Source of the DNA: Oscillospiraceae bacterium
Lineage (GTDB): Bacteria; Bacillota; Clostridia; Oscillospirales; Ruminococcaceae
Direction: 5' to 3'
DNA length: 64,000 nt
Assembly: GCA_017427265.1 (NCBI GenBank)
Contig: JAFRTG010000026.1
Coordinates: forward strand, 32,651-96,650
The notes below the pieces were generated by a model. The model made no database searches. It saw nothing but the letters and a program-made list of their open reading frames with translations, and was not told the DNA's origin. Positions 61,668-64,000 of this stretch are shown here, one piece after another. Every line of letters begins with the position of its first letter. The first letter of the stretch is position 1. The translations under genes and the position numbers were made by a program.

Positions 61668-62116
61668 ATCTCGTTCACGCTCGCTTTCATCATTGTAATA
61701 TCTTCACTGTAAGCACGTCCTGTTCCGTTCACTCTGCGGGCTACCTGATTCACATTCGCAGCAAGCCCACGAACTGCACCGACGATGTTCTTCATATCGT
61801 CCTGATCTATCATCAGAACATAGTGCGCTTTGGTACAGTCACGGACATAACTGGACTTTCTCATTTTAAGCAAATCAGCCTGCTTGCAGATATGCTCCCA
61901 CTCCGTATCATTGAAGCGGATATTAAGAGTATGATTACGGCACTGAGCCCGTCCGTCGATATACTCCTGTTCATCTGCTGTAAGGCTGTCGGGAGATACT
62001 TTTTCAAGCACTCCGTCAAGCTCCTCTTTCATACCGTCACGGGTATAATTCAAAGCAAGTTCCTCGCTGTCCTTGTGACCGTAATCACGCTTGTAGTTTT
62101 TCTCTGCTTTTGTCAT
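61466..62116 (-). CDS. MobC-like relaxosome accessory protein
   Basis: 216 residues. The MobC core lies at about 60-150 (NHTLNIRFNDTEWEHICKQA, DLLKMRKSSYVRDCTK ribbon-helix-helix part, VRGLAANVNQVARRVNGTGR, NEIWQLLNYIQSG). It helps the relaxase bind oriT. The last ~60 residues are encoded over the relaxase start and look non-homologous (Ser/Pro-rich), so the reading frame probably runs on past a lost stop. The ATG at 62116 has AAAGGAG upstream. Confidence 0.85.
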   Translation of the reverse strand: MTKAEKNYKRDYGHKDSEELALNYTRDGMKEELDGVLEKVSPDSLTADEQEYIDGRAQCRNHTLNIRFNDTEWEHICKQADLLKMRKSSYVRDCTKAHYVLMIDQDDMKNIVGAVRGLAANVNQVARRVNGTGRAYSEDITMMKASVNEIWQLLNYIQSGVQCATALNTSWTGIRPEVMHLSSLLCARQNPFEQPSSSEPSVSVSEQGEVPPKHST

Positions 62117-62496
62117 GGTGTTCTCCTTTCAATTTTGACCGCATCAGCGGTCTTTTTATTTCGGGGGGGGGGCAGGGGGCGGCAGCCCCTCTGACAAGCA
62201 TCGTGATAAAGTCCCGTTTCTCCGAAACGTGGCGCATATCACCGTGCTTGCGAACTGAGAGTGCCGATTTTCATCGGCACGGCTTATTCCCGCCTGTGGC
62301 GGTTTTCTCGCCTCTGTTGCGAGAAATCGGAGCTATGCGACTTTCTCTCTATTATGCCACCGCATTGGTCGGTAGTCATATCGCTCACGCTCCGCCGTGA
62401 TGCCCTCCCTATGCCTATGATATAATTGTAGAATATCTCGGCGCAGTTACTGCGCAACTTGGGCGGCAGTCTGGTGAAAAATAAAGAATATGTTGA
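62117..62496. other. Non-coding region upstream of mobC, candidate oriT
   Basis: About 380 bases without a credible gene. It contains a G10 homopolymer (62163-62172), GGGGGCGGCAGCCCC, a hairpin GTGCCGATtttcATCGGCAC (62251-62270) and further inverted repeats (CCGCCTGTGGCGG; CTCGCctctgttGCGAG). Dense hairpins next to mobC/relaxase genes are what an origin of transfer looks like, but no nick consensus can be assigned. Confidence 0.45.
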
Positions 62497-62525
62497 TTGA
62501 CTTTTTTATAAAAATGACTTATACT
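62497..62525 (+). promoter_or_regulatory. Promoter of the 62.6-kb gene
   Basis: TTGACT (62497-62502), a 17-base spacer and TATACT (62520-62525). Confidence 0.65.
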
Positions 62526-62578
62526 ATTATTGTAGCGTAATTTAGTAATATATTGTAAATTTGGAGGTAATAACTCAA

Positions 62579-63184
62579 ATGAATATTACAAAATATGAAG
62601 AAATAAAAATTCGTACAAAGAATAATGAAATCTTATGGAACAATATTCACGGCATTGCAACTGAAGAAACAGCCATTATTATGGATAAAGCAATGTTAAA
62701 TTGGCTAACCGAACTTACAAATACTCTTGAAATATGGATTAATAAAGGGGTGAATTTAACTATTTGCGAACTAATACTTGCAAGGACTAATCTTGGTAGT
62801 ATAGTTGAATTTTGGTTAAGACACTTTTATACTGCTTATCATGAGGATTATAAAAAGAATCCAATAACGAACAAGAATAATGTTGCAAAAAATGCTCAAA
62901 AAGAAGCATCATTTGATGAGTTGAAGAAATTCAGCACTGGCATACTGTGGAAAGATGATACGGATCCTATGTATAAATGGGTAGATTCTGTACAACATAA
63001 GCGCAATGCTATACACAGTTTCATATATAAGGAAATCGGTACACCAACAGATTTTTTGGATGATGTGGACTATCTGCTGGATTTCATTAAGAAAATTGAA
63101 AATCAGTTACCATCTATTTTAGATTGTATTGATGTTATTCCTTCTGGATATGTAGATATTGACGGTTTGTTTTATAACATCTAA
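62579..63184 (+). CDS. Hypothetical protein with HEPN-like RNAIH motif
   Basis: 201 residues, soluble, helical, AT-rich codons. Near the C-terminus, SVQHKRNAIHSFIYKEIG resembles the conserved Arg-X(3-6)-His motif of HEPN RNase and AbiV-like families; FWLRHFYTAYHEDYKKNP is a second aromatic-rich helix. It has its own promoter and GGAGG 11 bases before ATG 62579, and lies as cargo between transfer genes. A defence role is only a suggestion; the fold is not confirmed. Confidence 0.6.
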   Translation: MNITKYEEIKIRTKNNEILWNNIHGIATEETAIIMDKAMLNWLTELTNTLEIWINKGVNLTICELILARTNLGSIVEFWLRHFYTAYHEDYKKNPITNKNNVAKNAQKEASFDELKKFSTGILWKDDTDPMYKWVDSVQHKRNAIHSFIYKEIGTPTDFLDDVDYLLDFIKKIENQLPSILDCIDVIPSGYVDIDGLFYNI

Positions 63185-63419
63185 GATCAAGTCGCAGGAG
63201 TTCTCAACAACACTTGTTTTTATTGGGCACTAAGTATATATTTGCTTAGTGCTATTTTTTCTGGACAAATTACACTGGGGAAAATTGAAATTTGACAAAA
63301 AGTTCATGCGCAATTGCGGCTGGACAAACTGCTCTGTTGCGCGCTATAATTTGATTGTGGGGATACCACAACAGACACAAACAAAACAAGGAGAGAATAA
63401 AACGTAAGGAGGTGACGGT
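63185..63419. promoter_or_regulatory. Leader region with promoter of the 63.4-kb operon
   Basis: TGGACA (63321-63326), an 18-base spacer and TATAAT (63345-63350). The string CTGGACAAA occurs twice upstream (near 63260 and 63320), possibly marking a regulator site. No gene in this gap. Confidence 0.5.
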
Positions 63420-63731
63420 ATGCTTACCTATGAACAGCAGACAGAAAAGCTCCTGAGCAAGCGTCAGGCAGTGCTTGAACGTATCGAGAACGACAAGGCT
63501 GAGATCGAAAAGATCAATGCAAAGCTGAATGCTATCCAGCTCGCTAAGATCAGGGACGCACTTGGCTGTGATGAGCAGGGGCTTTTTGAGCTTATCACCA
63601 AGCACCCTGAACAGCTTGCAAAGCTCAGAAAGGACAGCATTTTCGAGAGCGATACAGATACAGCTCAGGACGATGATGAGTTTGGTCAGCAGATGTGCTT
63701 TACTGACAAGAAGAATCCTTATGAGGATTGA
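63420..63731 (+). CDS. DUF4315-like coiled-coil protein of the transfer region
   Basis: 103 residues. Coiled coil over about 5-45 (QQTEKLLSKRQAVLERIEND, KAEIEKINAKLNAIQLAKIR), then an acidic end. Resembles the DUF4315 proteins found in Tn916/Tn1549-type transfer regions, whose function is unknown. AAGGAGG lies close to the ATG. Confidence 0.65.
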   Translation: MLTYEQQTEKLLSKRQAVLERIENDKAEIEKINAKLNAIQLAKIRDALGCDEQGLFELITKHPEQLAKLRKDSIFESDTDTAQDDDEFGQQMCFTDKKNPYED

Positions 63732-63736
63732 GAAGT

Positions 63737-63785
63737 GATAGCTGTGATAATCGGGACGGCAGCAATGCCGTTCCGCACAGCTATC
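63737..63785. terminator. Compound hairpin after the 63.4-kb gene
   Basis: Outer stem GATAGCTGTG / CACAGCTATC enclosing an inner stem ACGGCA / TGCCGT, followed by an A-rich, not T-rich, stretch. It may be a structured mRNA element rather than a terminator. Confidence 0.5.
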
Positions 63786-63884
63786 ATAAAAGTATAAGGC
63801 AACAACAAAACGAGGGTAAGATAGAGAAGGCGAAGCCCTCACTCTATATGCGTAGAGATAGACAAGCAAAGGAGAAAGTTCGCT

Positions 63885-64000
63885 ATGAATAATAAAGATA
63901 ATATTGCCGTAGAAAATACGGCAACAGAAACTGTGTCCGAGTACAAGATCGGACATACGCTGTATACGGTCAAGACCGTATTCACCCCTGCTTCAATGGA
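63885..64000 (+). CDS. TnpW-like transposon-encoded protein, cut by the window edge
   Basis: 38 complete codons are visible from the ATG at 63885 with AAAGGAGAAAG upstream. The sequence TVSEYKIGHTLYTVKTVF resembles the start of TnpW family proteins (about 60-70 residues) of clostridial conjugative transposons. The rest is outside the window. Confidence 0.65.
   Translation, partial: MNNKDNIAVENTATETVSEYKIGHTLYTVKTVFTPASM

Larger units (their letters stand above)
52100..64000. mobile_element. Putative integrated mobilisable/conjugative element (left part)
   Basis: From about 52.1 kb base composition shifts to A+T-rich and gene style changes. The region carries a MOBP-type relaxase, MobC, a DUF4315-like protein, a TnpW-like protein and an XRE regulator, plus cargo with toxin and exporter genes. 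These accessory genes occur in Tn1549-like elements of Clostridia. No integrase, att site or right end is in the window; the left boundary is placed by composition only. Confidence 0.7.

Overview
The first ~52 kb is moderately high-GC, densely coded bacterial chromosome; the last ~12 kb is visibly richer in A+T and carries conjugation/mobilisation genes. A type-I-like cohesin plus dockerin protein (37.0 kb), a CAP-domain protein with a dockerin (44.4 kb), sporulation genes (spoIIID, dpaB, a SpoIIM-like gene), a THF riboswitch and the dgt-dnaG-rpoD cluster point to a cellulosome-forming Clostridia member close to Ruminococcus (R. champanellensis or R. flavefaciens type). The genus is inferred from gene content, not from a marker search.

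Layout. 1-4.2 kb: N-terminally cut amidohydrolase remnant, ECF sigma/anti-sigma pair, polysaccharide deacetylase, ATP-grasp protein. 4.3-10.8 kb (minus strand): GGGtGRT protein with a NifU-like scaffold, then phoB-phoR followed by a Na/Pi cotransporter whose promoter carries four 11-bp Pho-box-like repeats. 11.4-15.8 kb: MBOAT acyltransferase, DHHW protein and acyl carrier protein, an envelope-polysaccharide acylation set. 16-24.4 kb: AraC regulator, a sugar ABC transporter, an HhH protein, and a dipicolinate synthase locus in which dpaA is split into two fragments 6,058 bp apart beside an intact dpaB. 24.4-29.4 kb (minus): dgt, dnaG and two tandem primary sigma factors. 29.4-30.2 kb: two long intergenic repeats of a family also seen at 4.2 and 24.2 kb. 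30.2-34.8 kb: small membrane exporter and a NatAB-like ABC system. 35-52 kb: rpsB-tsf, the cohesin/dockerin adaptor, glyA, antiporter-maf-MBL-prfB string, dockerin CAP protein, spoIIID, pfkA, THF riboswitch-folT-folC, proC, SpoIIM-like and YesL-like membrane proteins.

52.1 kb to the right edge looks like an integrated mobilisable or conjugative element (MOBP-type relaxase, MobC, DUF4315-like and TnpW-like proteins). Its cargo includes a six-gene minus-strand operon: a lipoprotein with a C-terminal HNH/EndoVII-like nuclease domain, an overlapping putative immunity gene, a second lipoprotein, two FtsX-like permeases and an ABC ATPase. This is the best candidate here for an undescribed system: a lipoprotein nuclease toxin with its own MacB/Lol-like ABC machine in a Gram-positive lineage.

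Other points of interest are the Pho box linking phoBR to its transporter, the exactly rejoinable break in dpaA, the tandem rpoD paralogues and the intergenic repeat family that supplies the last codons of dpaB. No rRNA, tRNA, CRISPR array or recognisable insertion sequence was seen.
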